A stretch of 64,000 nt of DNA from Leptofilum sp965223525. Lineage in GTDB: Bacteria; Chloroflexota; Anaerolineae; Promineifilales; Promineifilaceae. Every line of letters starts with the position of its first letter. Position 1 is the first letter of the stretch. The position numbers were made by a program, and so were the translations under genes. A model generated the notes under the pieces. That model was not told the DNA's origin and did not search any database. It saw nothing but the letters and a program-made list of their open reading frames with translations. Below, one piece after another: positions 10,696 through 19,438 of the stretch. The stretch is taken from NCBI RefSeq assembly GCF_965223525.1, contig NZ_CBDCWX010000005.1, forward strand, positions 2,618,366 through 2,682,365, read 5' to 3'.

Positions 10696-10728
10696 ATGTG
10701 ACAGTCACTTCAAAAGTGACTGTCACAT
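10696..10728. repeat. Perfect 15-bp hairpin of the GTGACAGTCAC family
   Basis: ATGTGACAGTCACTT at 10696-10710 and its exact complement at 10714-10728 are separated by three bases. It lies four bases after the nuoF-like stop and about 50 bases before fdhA. There is no T-tract, so it is unlikely to be a strong terminator; it could stabilise or process the operon mRNA. Confidence 0.8.
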
Positions 10729-10780
10729 TGATGCAAAAAACTTTTGGTTCTGGCTTGTCCAGATTAGGAAGCAACATAAA

Positions 10781-13663
10781 ATGATTACGCTAACGATTGA
10801 CGGCAAGACGGTCTCTGTGCCATCTGGCACTACCGTCATCGAGGCCGCGCACGCCACCGGCATTGAGGTGCCGCATCTTTGTTACCATCCAGAGCTGTCG
10901 GTGTCTGGCGGCTGCCGCATGTGCATGGTGGAGGTGAACGATTGGCCCGCACCCGTGGCGAGCTGCGGCTTACAGTGTGAAGATGGGATGCAAATTCGCA
11001 CCCAAAGCAGCCAGCTAACAGACCTGCGCCACGATGTGATCGATCTCTTTGTGGCCGAACATCCGCTGGATTGCGTCACCTGCGATAAGGCAGGCACCTG
11101 CTCGCTGCAAGATTATGCTTACCAGTACGGCGTCACCGAAACGAGCCACGACTTTGAAATCGGCCGGACTTTGTACCAGGACGACAATCCATTTTTTATA
11201 CGTGACCATCAGTACTGTATTTTATGCGGCCGTTGCGAGCGCGTCTGTCGGGAAGTGATTGGCGTTAACGCCATCGAGGTGGTGGGGCGCGGCTTTACCA
11301 GCCATGTAGCCACCCCGTTTGATGGCCCCATGCTCGACTCCTCCTGCGTTTTTTGCGGCACTTGTGTGCAGATGTGTCCGACGGCCGCACTCATGCCCGT
11401 CTCCCGCCTGGGCAAGGGGCGCGAGTGGGAGCTGGATCATGCCAAAACCACCTGCGGTTACTGCGGTGTAGGCTGCCAAATCAGCTACGCCCGCAAAAAT
11501 GGCGATATTTTGTACGCCGAAGGTGCTGCTGGCAACTCCGTAAATGGCGAAACGCTATGCACCAAAGGGCGGTACGGTTGGGACTTTGCTACCCACAAAG
11601 ACCGCCTCACCAGCCCCATGCTGCGCCGCGATTTGGCTTATGAAATGGGTCTCACCGATGAGCCATGGGAACTGCCTACCAAATCACCGCTGGCCGTCCG
11701 CAAACCAAAGGTGGAAGATAGCTTTGTGCCGATTGGCTGGGACACTGCCTTGAAGCTGGTGGGTGAAAAGTTTGCCGAAACCGCCAAAACACACGGCCCG
11801 GATGCGTTCATGGGTTTGGCCTCAGCCCGCTGCACCAATGAAGACAATTACATCTTCCAAAAATTTATGCGGGCGGGCATTGGCACGAATAATCTGGATC
11901 ATTGCGCCCGTCTCTGACACAGCTCAACCGTTGCAGGCCTCGTGAAGGCCTTCGGAAGTGGGGCAATGAGTAACTCAATCGCAGAAATTCGGGATGCGGA
12001 CTGCATTTTTATTACTGGCTCAAATACGGCCGAATCCCATCCCGTCATCAGTTACGAAGTGGTGCGGGCGGTGCAGGGCGGCGCCAATCTCATCATCGTG
12101 GACCCGCGACGCATCCCGCTGGTGGATCACGCCACGCTGTTCTTGCAAATCAAGCCGGGTACAGACATTTACGTCTTTCTGGCGATTATGCACGTCATCA
12201 TCCGGGATGGATTGGCAGATGAAGATTTCATTGCGGCGCGGACAGAAGGGTATGAAGCGTTCCGTGATGTGGTGAAAGCGTACACGCCGGAGATGGCTTC
12301 GTTGGAGTCGGGGGTTCCTGTGGAACTCATTGAGCAGGCGGCGCGGATTTATGCGACGGGTGAACGGGTAGACGGTCGTTCCAAACACAACTCTCCACGC
12401 GGCCACAGCGGTATTTTTTACGCCATGGGCATCACCCAGCGCAGCAACGGCACCGACATGGTGATGACACTGGCCAATCTAGCTATGCTGTGCGGGCAGG
12501 TGGGCAAGCCGTCCACCGGGGTGAATCCGCTGCGGGGCCAGGCCAACGTGCAGGGCGCGTGCGACCTGGGCTGTTTGGTCAACGTCTACCCTGGCTACCA
12601 GGCTGTCACCGATGATGCCAAGCGACAGGCCATTGCCAAATCGTGGCAGGTGGAGTCGCTGCCGGGTCAGATTGGGTTAACCATCGTGGAAGCGATGCAC
12701 GCCGCGCATGAGGGCAAGGTGCGGGCCATGTACGTGATGGGCGAAAACCCGATGATGTCTGACCCCAACACCACCCATGTCGAGGCGGCCATTCGCAAAC
12801 TGGACTTTTTGGTGGTGCAAGACATCTTCCTGAACGAAACGGGGCAGTTGGCCCATCTGCTGCTGCCTGCGGCCTCTTCGCTGGAGAAGCACGGCACTTT
12901 CACCAACACGGAGCGGCGCGTGCAGCGCATCCAGCCTATCTTGCCCTCGCCCGGTGAAGCGTGGCCGGACTGGAAAATTACGGCCGAAATTGCCGCCCAC
13001 TTTGATGCGGCGATGGGCATTGACCGGGGCGACCCGAACTATTGGCGGTATGAGGATACGGCCGAAATCTTCGACGAACTAACAGAAGTCACACCGATTT
13101 ATGCGGGGATGGGTTATGACAGATTGACTGATTTCGGTTTGCAATGGCCTTGCCCCACGCCAGATCATCCCGGTACGCCGATTTTGCACACCGAAGCGTT
13201 TGCGCGTGGCTTGGGCAAATTCCACGCCATTGAAGCCAAAGACCCGGCCGAGCAGACGGACGAGGAGTATCCGCTCATTTTGACAACGGGGCGGGTGCTG
13301 TATCATTACCACACCGGCACACAAACGCGGCGCAGTGGCCCACTGGATTGGCGCGAGCCGCGCGGCTACGTGGAAATCAACGCGGTGGATGCGGCAGCGA
13401 TCCAGCTTGAGGATAATCAGGCGGTGGTCATCAAAAGTCGGCGGGGCGAGGTGCGTACCAAAGCGCAAATTAGCGCCGATGTACCGCCGGGGACGATTTT
13501 TCTGGCGTTCCACTGGCGTGAGGCTCCGGCCAACATGCTGACGCAAGATTTTGCGCTTGATCCGGTGGCTAAGATACCCGAATATAAGGTAACGGCCGTT
13601 CGCATCGAAAATCCGCGTGCTAAGCTGCTGAAAAAACGCGCGGCCAAAGAAAAAACACCATAA
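10781..13663 (+). CDS. fdhA: Selenocysteine formate dehydrogenase catalytic subunit FdhA (in-frame UGA)
   Basis: One 960-residue protein when TGA at 11915-11917 is read as selenocysteine, residue 379. Without that it looks like two genes. Domains in order: [2Fe-2S] ferredoxin (C34, C45, C48, C62), NuoG-type His-Cys3 cluster (H94, C98, C101, C107), two [4Fe-4S] sites (CILCGRCERVC, CVFCGTCVQMC), then the molybdopterin domain starting with CGYCGVGC near residue 225. The UGA falls in DHCARL-U-HSSTVAGL, exactly where the paralogue at 16370 has Cys146 and E. coli FdhF has Sec140. The frame is unchanged across the UGA and both halves are full homology. It oxidises formate to CO2 and feeds the NuoF subunit. 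ATG 10781 follows AGGAAG; the frame extends upstream to 10661, but that part overlaps nuoF and the hairpin. Needs SelA/B/C/D, not seen here. Confidence 0.93.
11915..11955 (+). promoter_or_regulatory. Selenocysteine UGA with putative bacterial SECIS stem-loop
   Basis: TGA at 11915-11917 is followed by a foldable segment: CCG 11928-11930 pairs with CGG 11953-11955, and GGCCT 11936-11940 pairs with AGGCC 11946-11950. The apical loop CGTGA contains GU, and the intervening TTGCA forms an internal loop. The first bases after UGA (CACAGCTCAACCGTTGCAGG) closely resemble those after the E. coli fdhF UGA. SelB recognition is inferred. Confidence 0.75.
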
Positions 13664-13763
13664 GTTGCTCTGGCTGTGGCCGGTGTCTTCACCGTGCCAC
13701 TTGGCGGCACGGTCTGAAGACCCGGCCACAGCACCTTGATGGTTACAAAGAAAAAACACCATA
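13663..13763. mobile_element. Hairpin insertion flanked by 18-bp direct repeats
   Basis: CAAAGAAAAAACACCATA occurs at 13645-13662, covering the last codons and most of the stop of fdhA, and again identically at 13746-13763. Between them lie 83 bases dominated by an inverted repeat, CTGTGGCCGG...CCGGCCACAG with inner arms near CACCGTGCC and GGCACGGTC. The arrangement looks like an insertion that duplicated its target, or a local tandem duplication carrying the hairpin. No coding capacity. Confidence 0.65.
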
Positions 13764-13821
13764 GGTTTGTGTGTGAGTCAGATCCCTAACTGGCTCCCGC
13801 AAACGACAATACGATTCGACA

Positions 13822-14184
13822 GTGAGAAATAACGGTGTGAAAAAACGCTGGATAAATCGGCCGTTCGGTAAAGGCTTCCTGGGTGGTATTGTCACAATGG
13901 CAGCTTGTTCTCTGTCCATGCCTTTTTCTGATCGCTTTGAGCCGACTTTCGATTCCGATTCAGGGGGAATTGTTCTTACCATTATTGTTAATTTAGGAAT
14001 GCCGTTGGCAATTTTGCTTTTGGTCGGCTGGCTTGCCAATAAGGCTTTAGGTAACTTTGGCTTTGAGGGATTTAAGATTAGCGAAGAATTTCAGGCGAAA
14101 GGCTGTTTAGGCTATGTAGCTGGGGGATTTGCTTATGTTATAGCTTCAATTGTGACTTTATCCTTGATCTTAATCCTAACGTGA
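13822..14184 (+). CDS. Small membrane protein of unknown function
   Basis: 120 residues, GTG start at 13822. Three hydrophobic stretches are visible: around residues 16-30 (GGIVTMAACSLSM), 50-70 (VLTIIVNLGMPLAILLLVGWLA) and 97-118 (YVAGGFAYVIASIVTLSLILIL). The first may be too short to span. I do not recognise a family. It sits between the two formate dehydrogenase catalytic units, ends 29 bases before the ferredoxin-like subunit, and is AT-richer than its neighbours. It could be a membrane tether or simply an unrelated passenger. Confidence 0.6.
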   Translation: MRNNGVKKRWINRPFGKGFLGGIVTMAACSLSMPFSDRFEPTFDSDSGGIVLTIIVNLGMPLAILLLVGWLANKALGNFGFEGFKISEEFQAKGCLGYVAGGFAYVIASIVTLSLILILT

Positions 14185-14213
14185 GCATTATAAAAAGATT
14201 CACGGAGAAAAAT

Positions 14214-14915
14214 ATGAGTGACACCGTAACGCTGAAAATAGATGGTCAAGAAGTGACCGTTGCCAAAGGCACAACGATTTTGGATGCGGCCGCACAAATC
14301 GGCATTAAAATTCCAGTCATTTGTTACCATCCGCACCTGACGGCCAACGGGCTGTGCCGCATTTGCTCAGTGGATGCTGGGCATCGGGTGCAGTTGGCAG
14401 CTTGCGTCACTGAATGCAGCGACGGCATGGAAATTGTTACCAACTCAGAAGATGTGCAGCGCGGGCGGCGCACCCTTTTGGAAATGTTGGCTTCAACAGT
14501 TAACGTGGACGAATCTCCAGAAATCCTCGACTTGATGGACAGCTACGAAGCGGAACCGCTCCGTTTTGCCGATGCCCAGCCGCGCACGACCCCCATCTAC
14601 GACGACAATCCATTTTATTTGCGCGATTACAACCAGTGCATCAACTGTTGGCGCTGCGTGCAGGTTTGTGCTGATGATGCTCAGTTTGCCTTTGCACTCA
14701 GTTTTGACGGCCGTGGCTATGAAACTCAAATTGGTACCTTCAATGGCAACGGCATGATGGACACGACTTGTGTGTTCTGTGGCCAATGTGTGGGCGTTTG
14801 CCCCACTGGGGCGTTGAAGCCGAAGCGGCAAGCCTTGTTGGAAGAGGGTGTTGATCCAGACTCCATTTTTGAGCAAACGCGACGCAAGCGAAAAGGCAAA
14901 AAGAAAAAATCGTGA
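14214..14915 (+). CDS. NuoG N-terminal-like Fe-S subunit (HoxU/FdhX type)
   Basis: 233 residues. The N-terminal [2Fe-2S] domain has C37, C48, C51 and C64. Two [4Fe-4S] ferredoxin motifs follow, CINCWRCVQVC and CVFCGQCVGVCPTG. The His-Cys3 cluster found between these parts in NuoG and in the FdhA at 10781 is missing; the corresponding stretch (LASTVNVDESPEILDLM) has no ligands. The tail is very basic (TRRKRKGKKKKS). This protein supplies the electron wires that the short Cys-type FdhA at 16370 lacks, so the two probably make one split catalytic unit. ATG 14214 sits eight bases after GGAG; the upstream GTG at 14181 overlaps the previous gene and is unlikely. Confidence 0.85.
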   Translation: MSDTVTLKIDGQEVTVAKGTTILDAAAQIGIKIPVICYHPHLTANGLCRICSVDAGHRVQLAACVTECSDGMEIVTNSEDVQRGRRTLLEMLASTVNVDESPEILDLMDSYEAEPLRFADAQPRTTPIYDDNPFYLRDYNQCINCWRCVQVCADDAQFAFALSFDGRGYETQIGTFNGNGMMDTTCVFCGQCVGVCPTGALKPKRQALLEEGVDPDSIFEQTRRKRKGKKKKS

Positions 14916-15823
14916 TAATGAATACGGCCGTTACCCTCAATCTTTGGCCTCAAATATTGACTGCACACGGTAAAATTGTGCAATCTTTGCCGTCAACTAC
15001 CCGACAGGCAATGATGTCATTGGTTGAATCGCTTGGCGTTGAGCCGAGGCATCTTTTTCATTTGATTTACATTGTTGAAAATTTTGATCCGAAGATGCTC
15101 TCAACGGCCGTTTATCAACGACGCGATCCCTTTGATCATCGTGATGTTGTTGATTCGTTTTGGGCAGCTTGCTTGGAGACTGGTCTGCTACAAAATCATG
15201 ATGAGCGAATGCAGATCACAGAAAAAGCAGCATCGGCTTGGCGGCAACGCTGGCACTTTTTGAACGAAGCGCTGGCTGATTTGGCATTACTGCCAGAGAG
15301 TAAACTGGTGAAGATAAATGAGCTATTGGCAAGCGTGGTAGCAGAAACGGCCATTTACGCCGAGACTTCTTCCGCATGGGCTTTCACCACACGCCGACAA
15401 CTTGGGTTGAAGCCACCTGTGGATGCCCTAGCGCCGCTAGCCCAGTTTATCGAGTTGCGTATGGATTTAGGTGCTTTTCGAGACGACGCTCACTTGGCTG
15501 CCTGGCGTATTCAGCATGATGTTTCGCCTCACGCCTGGGAAATTTTGGGTATGATCTGGTCGCAGCAAGTCGCTACCGAAGACAGATTGGTAGAAGATTT
15601 GGCTCGTCGCGGCTTTTCACAACGAGAAACGGCCGTTGCCCTCAAGAATCTACAAAAATTGGGCTGGGTGGCTCAAAATGTCACAGAATATTCTTTGACT
15701 GAAGAAGGACAGACCATACGCGAAACGGCCGAACAGAAAACAAACGAAATCTTTTATCAACCCTGGTCAGTTTTATCAACCTCAGAGCTAGATGTTTTGC
15801 AGCGACACTTGTCTGAATTTTAA
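14912..15823 (+). CDS. Helix-turn-helix protein of unknown function
   Basis: 303 residues. The C-terminal 100 residues look like a winged helix (HAWEILGMIWSQQVATEDRLVEDLARRGFSQRETAVALKNLQKLGWV, then an EYSLTEEGQTIRE wing). The N-terminal part is helical (STTRQAMMSLVESLGVEP) and resembles the SCO6745-type proteins of Actinobacteria, but I am not certain of that family. GTG 14912 overlaps the preceding stop by four bases (GTGA); ATG 14918 is the alternative. Position inside the formate dehydrogenase locus suggests a local regulator or sensor, which is inference. It carries three exact copies of the ACGGCCGT palindrome. Confidence 0.7.
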   Translation: MIMNTAVTLNLWPQILTAHGKIVQSLPSTTRQAMMSLVESLGVEPRHLFHLIYIVENFDPKMLSTAVYQRRDPFDHRDVVDSFWAACLETGLLQNHDERMQITEKAASAWRQRWHFLNEALADLALLPESKLVKINELLASVVAETAIYAETSSAWAFTTRRQLGLKPPVDALAPLAQFIELRMDLGAFRDDAHLAAWRIQHDVSPHAWEILGMIWSQQVATEDRLVEDLARRGFSQRETAVALKNLQKLGWVAQNVTEYSLTEEGQTIRETAEQKTNEIFYQPWSVLSTSELDVLQRHLSEF

Positions 15824-15846
15824 AACGCCTGAGAAAAGAGAGATCA

Positions 15847-16323
15847 ATGCAAGAAAATCAGCAGCTCATTCGCAATTTTTACACGGCTTTTCAGAAGCGG
15901 GATTATGCAGGCATGAACGCTTGCTATCATCCAGAGGTTCACTTTTCTGACCCGGCATTTGGTGATTTGTATGGCAAGCAGGCGATGGCGATGTGGCATA
16001 TGTTGTGTGAGCGTGGCAAGGATTTGCAGATTACATTCCGGGATGTGCTGGCGACGCAAAACAGCGGCCAGACACACTGGGAGGCAGTATACATATTCTC
16101 GACTGGGCGTAAGGTACACAACCGCATTGACGCTCATTTCAACTTCGCAGATGGCTTAATCATTCGTCACGCCGATGATTTTGACTTTTACCGCTGGATG
16201 CGGATGGCATTGGGTATTCCGGGGTTGTTGGCAGGCTGGACACCCATGATGCAGAAGAAGGTGAGGGAAATGGCCGTTTCTGGTCTGGAGAAATTCATCG
16301 CCAATCATCCCGAATATCAATAA
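15847..16323 (+). CDS. SnoaL-like / NTF2-fold protein
   Basis: 158 residues with the SnoaL-like pattern: an N-terminal helix (QENQQLIRNFYTAFQKRDYAGMNACYHPEVHFSDPAFG), a curved sheet (HWEAVYIFSTGRKVHNRIDAHFNFADGLIIRHADDFDFYRWMRMALG) and a C-terminal extension. The family forms small cone-shaped alpha+beta barrels with a ligand pocket; members range from polyketide cyclases to steroid isomerases and many are uncharacterised. The start is at 15847, 23 bases after the HTH gene, and the next gene begins 46 bases downstream, so it appears to be part of the same operon. A role in formate metabolism is not evident. Confidence 0.75.
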   Translation: MQENQQLIRNFYTAFQKRDYAGMNACYHPEVHFSDPAFGDLYGKQAMAMWHMLCERGKDLQITFRDVLATQNSGQTHWEAVYIFSTGRKVHNRIDAHFNFADGLIIRHADDFDFYRWMRMALGIPGLLAGWTPMMQKKVREMAVSGLEKFIANHPEYQ

Positions 16324-16369
16324 TAAAAAGAGGAAACCCTACAGAGAAACAATACTTGGAGGAACTCCG

Positions 16370-18541
16370 ATGATTACACCGGATAAGACAGTAAGAACCA
16401 CCTGCCCATACTGCGGTGTGGGTTGCCAAATGCAGTTGCAGGTGAAAGATGATTACATTTATGCAGTCGAAGCCCCGTTTGATGCCGCGCCCAACTACGG
16501 CATGTTGTGCGTCAAGGGACGATTTGGTACGGATTATGTCAAGCACCCCGGTCGCGTAAAAACGCCGCTCATCCGGGCAAATATGGAAGAGGGGCGCAGT
16601 GCCAAGCCCGTGTGGCGCGAAGCCACCTGGGACGAAGCCCTGGACTTCGTGGCAGACAATCTGGCTCGCATTGCCCAAGAAAGCGGCGGCGACGCCATTG
16701 CCAGTTACGCCAGCGCCAAAGCCACCAACGAAGACAACTACATCTTCCAAAAGGTGATGCGGGCTCTGATTCGCACCAACAATGTGGATCACTGTGCTCG
16801 ACTGTGCCATGCGGGTTCCGTGACTGGTTTGCAGCTTTCAATCGGCTCCAGCGCCATGTCCAACTCCATTGCCGAAATGGAAAATTTGGAAGCATTTATT
16901 GTGACCGGTTCCAATACCACTGAAACCCATCCGGTGATTTCCAACTTCCTCAAGAAGGCAGTGCGTAAAAATGGGGCGAAGCTGATTGTAGTTGATCCAC
17001 GCCGGATTGAGATGACCGACTTTTCTACCGTCTGGCTGCGCCAAAACCCTGGCACGGATGTAGCTGTTTTCCAGGCAATGGCGCACGTGGTCGTGAAAGA
17101 AAAGCTGTATGACGAAGAATTTATCGCCGAGCGGACGGAAGGCTTCAACGACTATTTAGAATCGCTGGAGGAGTTTACGCCAGAGTGGGCAGAGACGGTT
17201 AGCGGCGTACCTGCTGACGACATTCGGGCAGCGGCGCGGATTTATGCCAAAGCAGAACGCGCTTCTATTTATTGGGGCATGGGCATTAGCCAAAGTACGC
17301 ACGGCACGGACAACACGCTCTCGCTGGTGAATTTGGCGATGATGTGCGGCCATGTGGGCAAAGCGGGAACGGGGGTGAATCCATTGCGCGGCCAAAACAA
17401 CGTACAGGGCTGCTCAGATAGCGGTGGCTTGCCCAACGTGTTTACCGCTTACCAAAACGTGGCTGATCCGGCAACGAAGGCCAAATTTGAGGAATTTTGG
17501 GGGACTGAGTTGAATCCGCAGCCCGGTTTGACGGCGACGGAGATGGTGACTGGAGCGTTGCATGGCTCGGTGCGGGGCATGTTTGTCCTAGGTGAAAACC
17601 CCATGATGAGTGAGCCAAATCAGCACCACACGCGCCATTCGTTAGAGCAGCTAGATTTTATGGTGTGTCAAGACATCTTCATTAACGAGACGGGCGAAAT
17701 GGCGGACGTTATTTTGCCCGCAACGAGCTTTGCGGAAAAAGACGGCACGTTTACGAACACAGACAGGCGGGTGCAGCGGTGCCGTACGGCCGTTCCCCCC
17801 GTAGGCAACTCCCGCGCAGATTGGGACATCTTGTGTGATCTCGGCCGTCGCATTGAGCAGCGGCTGGGGCTGGAACTGACCAATGGCTTCGATTTTTCTC
17901 ATCCCAGCGAGATTTGGGAAGAGATGCGCCAGCTAACGCCAGATTTTTGGGGCATTGATTATGACCGGCTTGAGCGCGAGGGTGGCGTTCATTGGCCGTG
18001 TCCCAGCTTTGATCATCCCGGTACGCCCTTCCTCTTTGCTGATGGCTTCCCGCGAGGGCGGGGCAAGTTCTGGGAAGTTGAGTATGGCACAAAATCAGAG
18101 CAGCCAGATGCGGACTATCCGTTCAATCTCAGCACCGGGCGAGTGCTGTACCACTGGAGTGGCAGCACGATGACGGGGCGTTCTTCATTGGAAAATGTGT
18201 ACCCCGAGGCGACGTGCGAGATGCACCCGGACGATGCTAGAGATTTAGGATTGGAGACTGGCGATTGGGTTACTGTTGCTTCTCGGCGTGGTGAAATTAC
18301 GTTGCGACTGTTGGTGACAGAGCGCTCGTTGCCCAAAACCATCTTTGTACCGTTTCACTTTGCCGAGGCGGCGGCGAATTTGCTGACGCTGGATCGGGTG
18401 GATGATCGGGCGAAGATACCGGATTACAAGAATACGGCCGTTCGCATCCAAAAAAGTAGCCCACCCGAAGGTTGGGACGAAGGCTACGAAGAACCGCTGT
18501 TGGAGCGAGGTGCTATCAAAGACCCGGTGCAAATTCATTAA
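16370..18541 (+). CDS. Cysteine-type formate dehydrogenase catalytic subunit (Mo/W-bisPGD)
   Basis: 723 residues without N-terminal ferredoxin modules. The [4Fe-4S] site is TTCPYCGVGCQMQ with a later Cys in MLCVKGRFG. The catalytic ligand is Cys146 in NNVDHCARLCHAGSV, replacing the Sec of the paralogue at 10781. Other family blocks are GSNTTETHPVISNF, VDPRRIEMTDF, GTGVNPLRGQNNVQG, GENPMMSEPN and DIFINETGEMADVILPA, and the C-terminal cofactor cap HPDDARDLGLETGDWV. It probably uses the separate Fe-S protein at 14214 and the NuoEF fusion at 5772. GGAGG nine bases before the ATG is a strong ribosome site. Cys enzymes are usually slower than Sec enzymes, so having both may let the cell respond to selenium supply (inference). 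Confidence 0.92.
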   Translation: MITPDKTVRTTCPYCGVGCQMQLQVKDDYIYAVEAPFDAAPNYGMLCVKGRFGTDYVKHPGRVKTPLIRANMEEGRSAKPVWREATWDEALDFVADNLARIAQESGGDAIASYASAKATNEDNYIFQKVMRALIRTNNVDHCARLCHAGSVTGLQLSIGSSAMSNSIAEMENLEAFIVTGSNTTETHPVISNFLKKAVRKNGAKLIVVDPRRIEMTDFSTVWLRQNPGTDVAVFQAMAHVVVKEKLYDEEFIAERTEGFNDYLESLEEFTPEWAETVSGVPADDIRAAARIYAKAERASIYWGMGISQSTHGTDNTLSLVNLAMMCGHVGKAGTGVNPLRGQNNVQGCSDSGGLPNVFTAYQNVADPATKAKFEEFWGTELNPQPGLTATEMVTGALHGSVRGMFVLGENPMMSEPNQHHTRHSLEQLDFMVCQDIFINETGEMADVILPATSFAEKDGTFTNTDRRVQRCRTAVPPVGNSRADWDILCDLGRRIEQRLGLELTNGFDFSHPSEIWEEMRQLTPDFWGIDYDRLEREGGVHWPCPSFDHPGTPFLFADGFPRGRGKFWEVEYGTKSEQPDADYPFNLSTGRVLYHWSGSTMTGRSSLENVYPEATCEMHPDDARDLGLETGDWVTVASRRGEITLRLLVTERSLPKTIFVPFHFAEAAANLLTLDRVDDRAKIPDYKNTAVRIQKSSPPEGWDEGYEEPLLERGAIKDPVQIH

Positions 18542-18544
18542 GAA

Positions 18545-18607
18545 TTGGCCACAGCGAACATAGAGGAAAAGAGAAATTCTCTAAAAACTCTGTGTGCTCT
18601 GTGGCAA
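18545..18607. repeat. CCACAGAGAACACAGAG-family inverted repeat
   Basis: GGCCACAGCGAACATAGAGG is mirrored by a degenerate complement ending in CTCTGTGTGCTCTGTGGC. It lies immediately before the SDR gene. Other copies or half copies are at 21112, 30475, 31414, 33015, 59714 and 63416. Confidence 0.7.
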
Positions 18608-18625
18608 AAAAAGGGAATTTTTGGT

Positions 18626-19417
18626 ATGGAGCTTGGCCTAAAAAACAAAGTGATTATGGTAGCGGCAGCCAGCAAAGGGCTTGGCTACGGCATTGCCCAA
18701 GCTGTGGCGCAAGAGGGTGCGCGTGTTTCCGTTGGTAGCCGCACCGAGGCCGATATTTTGGCTGCGGCAGATGCACTGCGCCGCGAAACTGGTGCGGAAA
18801 CGCTGGGCAGCGTGCTAGATGCGCGGGATGCGGCTTCCATAAACAATTGGGTCGAGGCAACTGTGGCTAAATTTGGCGGCGTGGATGGCTTGGTTGTGAA
18901 TGCCGGTGGCCCACCAGCCGGGGGCTTTGATGATTTTGACGATGCCGCCTGGCAAGCTGCGTTTGAACTGACCATGATGAGCAGCGTGCGGATGATTCGC
19001 GCTGCACTGCCGCACCTGCGGGTGCGCGGTGGCGGCTCGATATTGGCTGTGACCTCTTCGTCGGTGAAGGAGCCAATTGATATTTTGTTGCTGTCTAACG
19101 TGATGCGCTCTGGGGTGGTGAGCTTGCTCAAGAGCCTGTCGCGGGAGATGGCTCCAGAGAAGATTCGGGTAAACAATTTGGTGCCGGGGCGCATTTTAAC
19201 AGACCGGGTGAAATCGCTGGATGCAATTGGTGCGAAAAGCAGTGGACGCAGCGTGGCGGAGCAGCAGGCAATGCAGGAAGCTCAAATTCCGTGGGGACGG
19301 TACGGCACGATTGAGGAATTTGGTCGGGCGGGGGCTTTTTTGCTGTCGGATGCGGCCAGCTACATTACGGGCGAAACGCTGATTGTAGATGGTGGGGCGA
19401 TGAAGACTGTATGGTAA
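18626..19417 (+). CDS. Short-chain dehydrogenase/reductase with atypical active site
   Basis: 263 residues. The Rossmann motif is AAASKGLGYGIA, with NAGGPPAG as the conserved NAG block and a C-terminal ASYITGETLIVDGG. The canonical YxxxK is absent: after the SSSVKEP segment the equivalent stretch is LLLSNVMRSGVVSLLKSLS. A group of FabG-like SDRs that I recall shares this LxLSNxxRxG pattern, so the change is likely a family feature and not damage, but activity cannot be assumed. ATG 18626 is chosen because the upstream in-frame part lies within an intergenic hairpin repeat. The enoyl-CoA hydratase follows closely, suggesting a shared acyl-CoA or fatty acid related function. Confidence 0.85.
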   Translation: MELGLKNKVIMVAAASKGLGYGIAQAVAQEGARVSVGSRTEADILAAADALRRETGAETLGSVLDARDAASINNWVEATVAKFGGVDGLVVNAGGPPAGGFDDFDDAAWQAAFELTMMSSVRMIRAALPHLRVRGGGSILAVTSSSVKEPIDILLLSNVMRSGVVSLLKSLSREMAPEKIRVNNLVPGRILTDRVKSLDAIGAKSSGRSVAEQQAMQEAQIPWGRYGTIEEFGRAGAFLLSDAASYITGETLIVDGGAMKTVW

Positions 19418-19438
19418 TGGTTAATTTTGAGGGTTGTT

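Noticed and set aside
11915..11945. fdhA as a pseudogene or two separate genes
   Set aside because: The UGA falls exactly on the catalytic Sec/Cys position, the frame is continuous, both halves are intact and SECIS-like sequence follows; selenocysteine explains it better.
13079..13762. Minus-strand open frame of 227 codons opposite the end of fdhA
   Set aside because: It overlaps conserved molybdopterin-domain coding sequence and the hairpin insertion; no domain or start signal.
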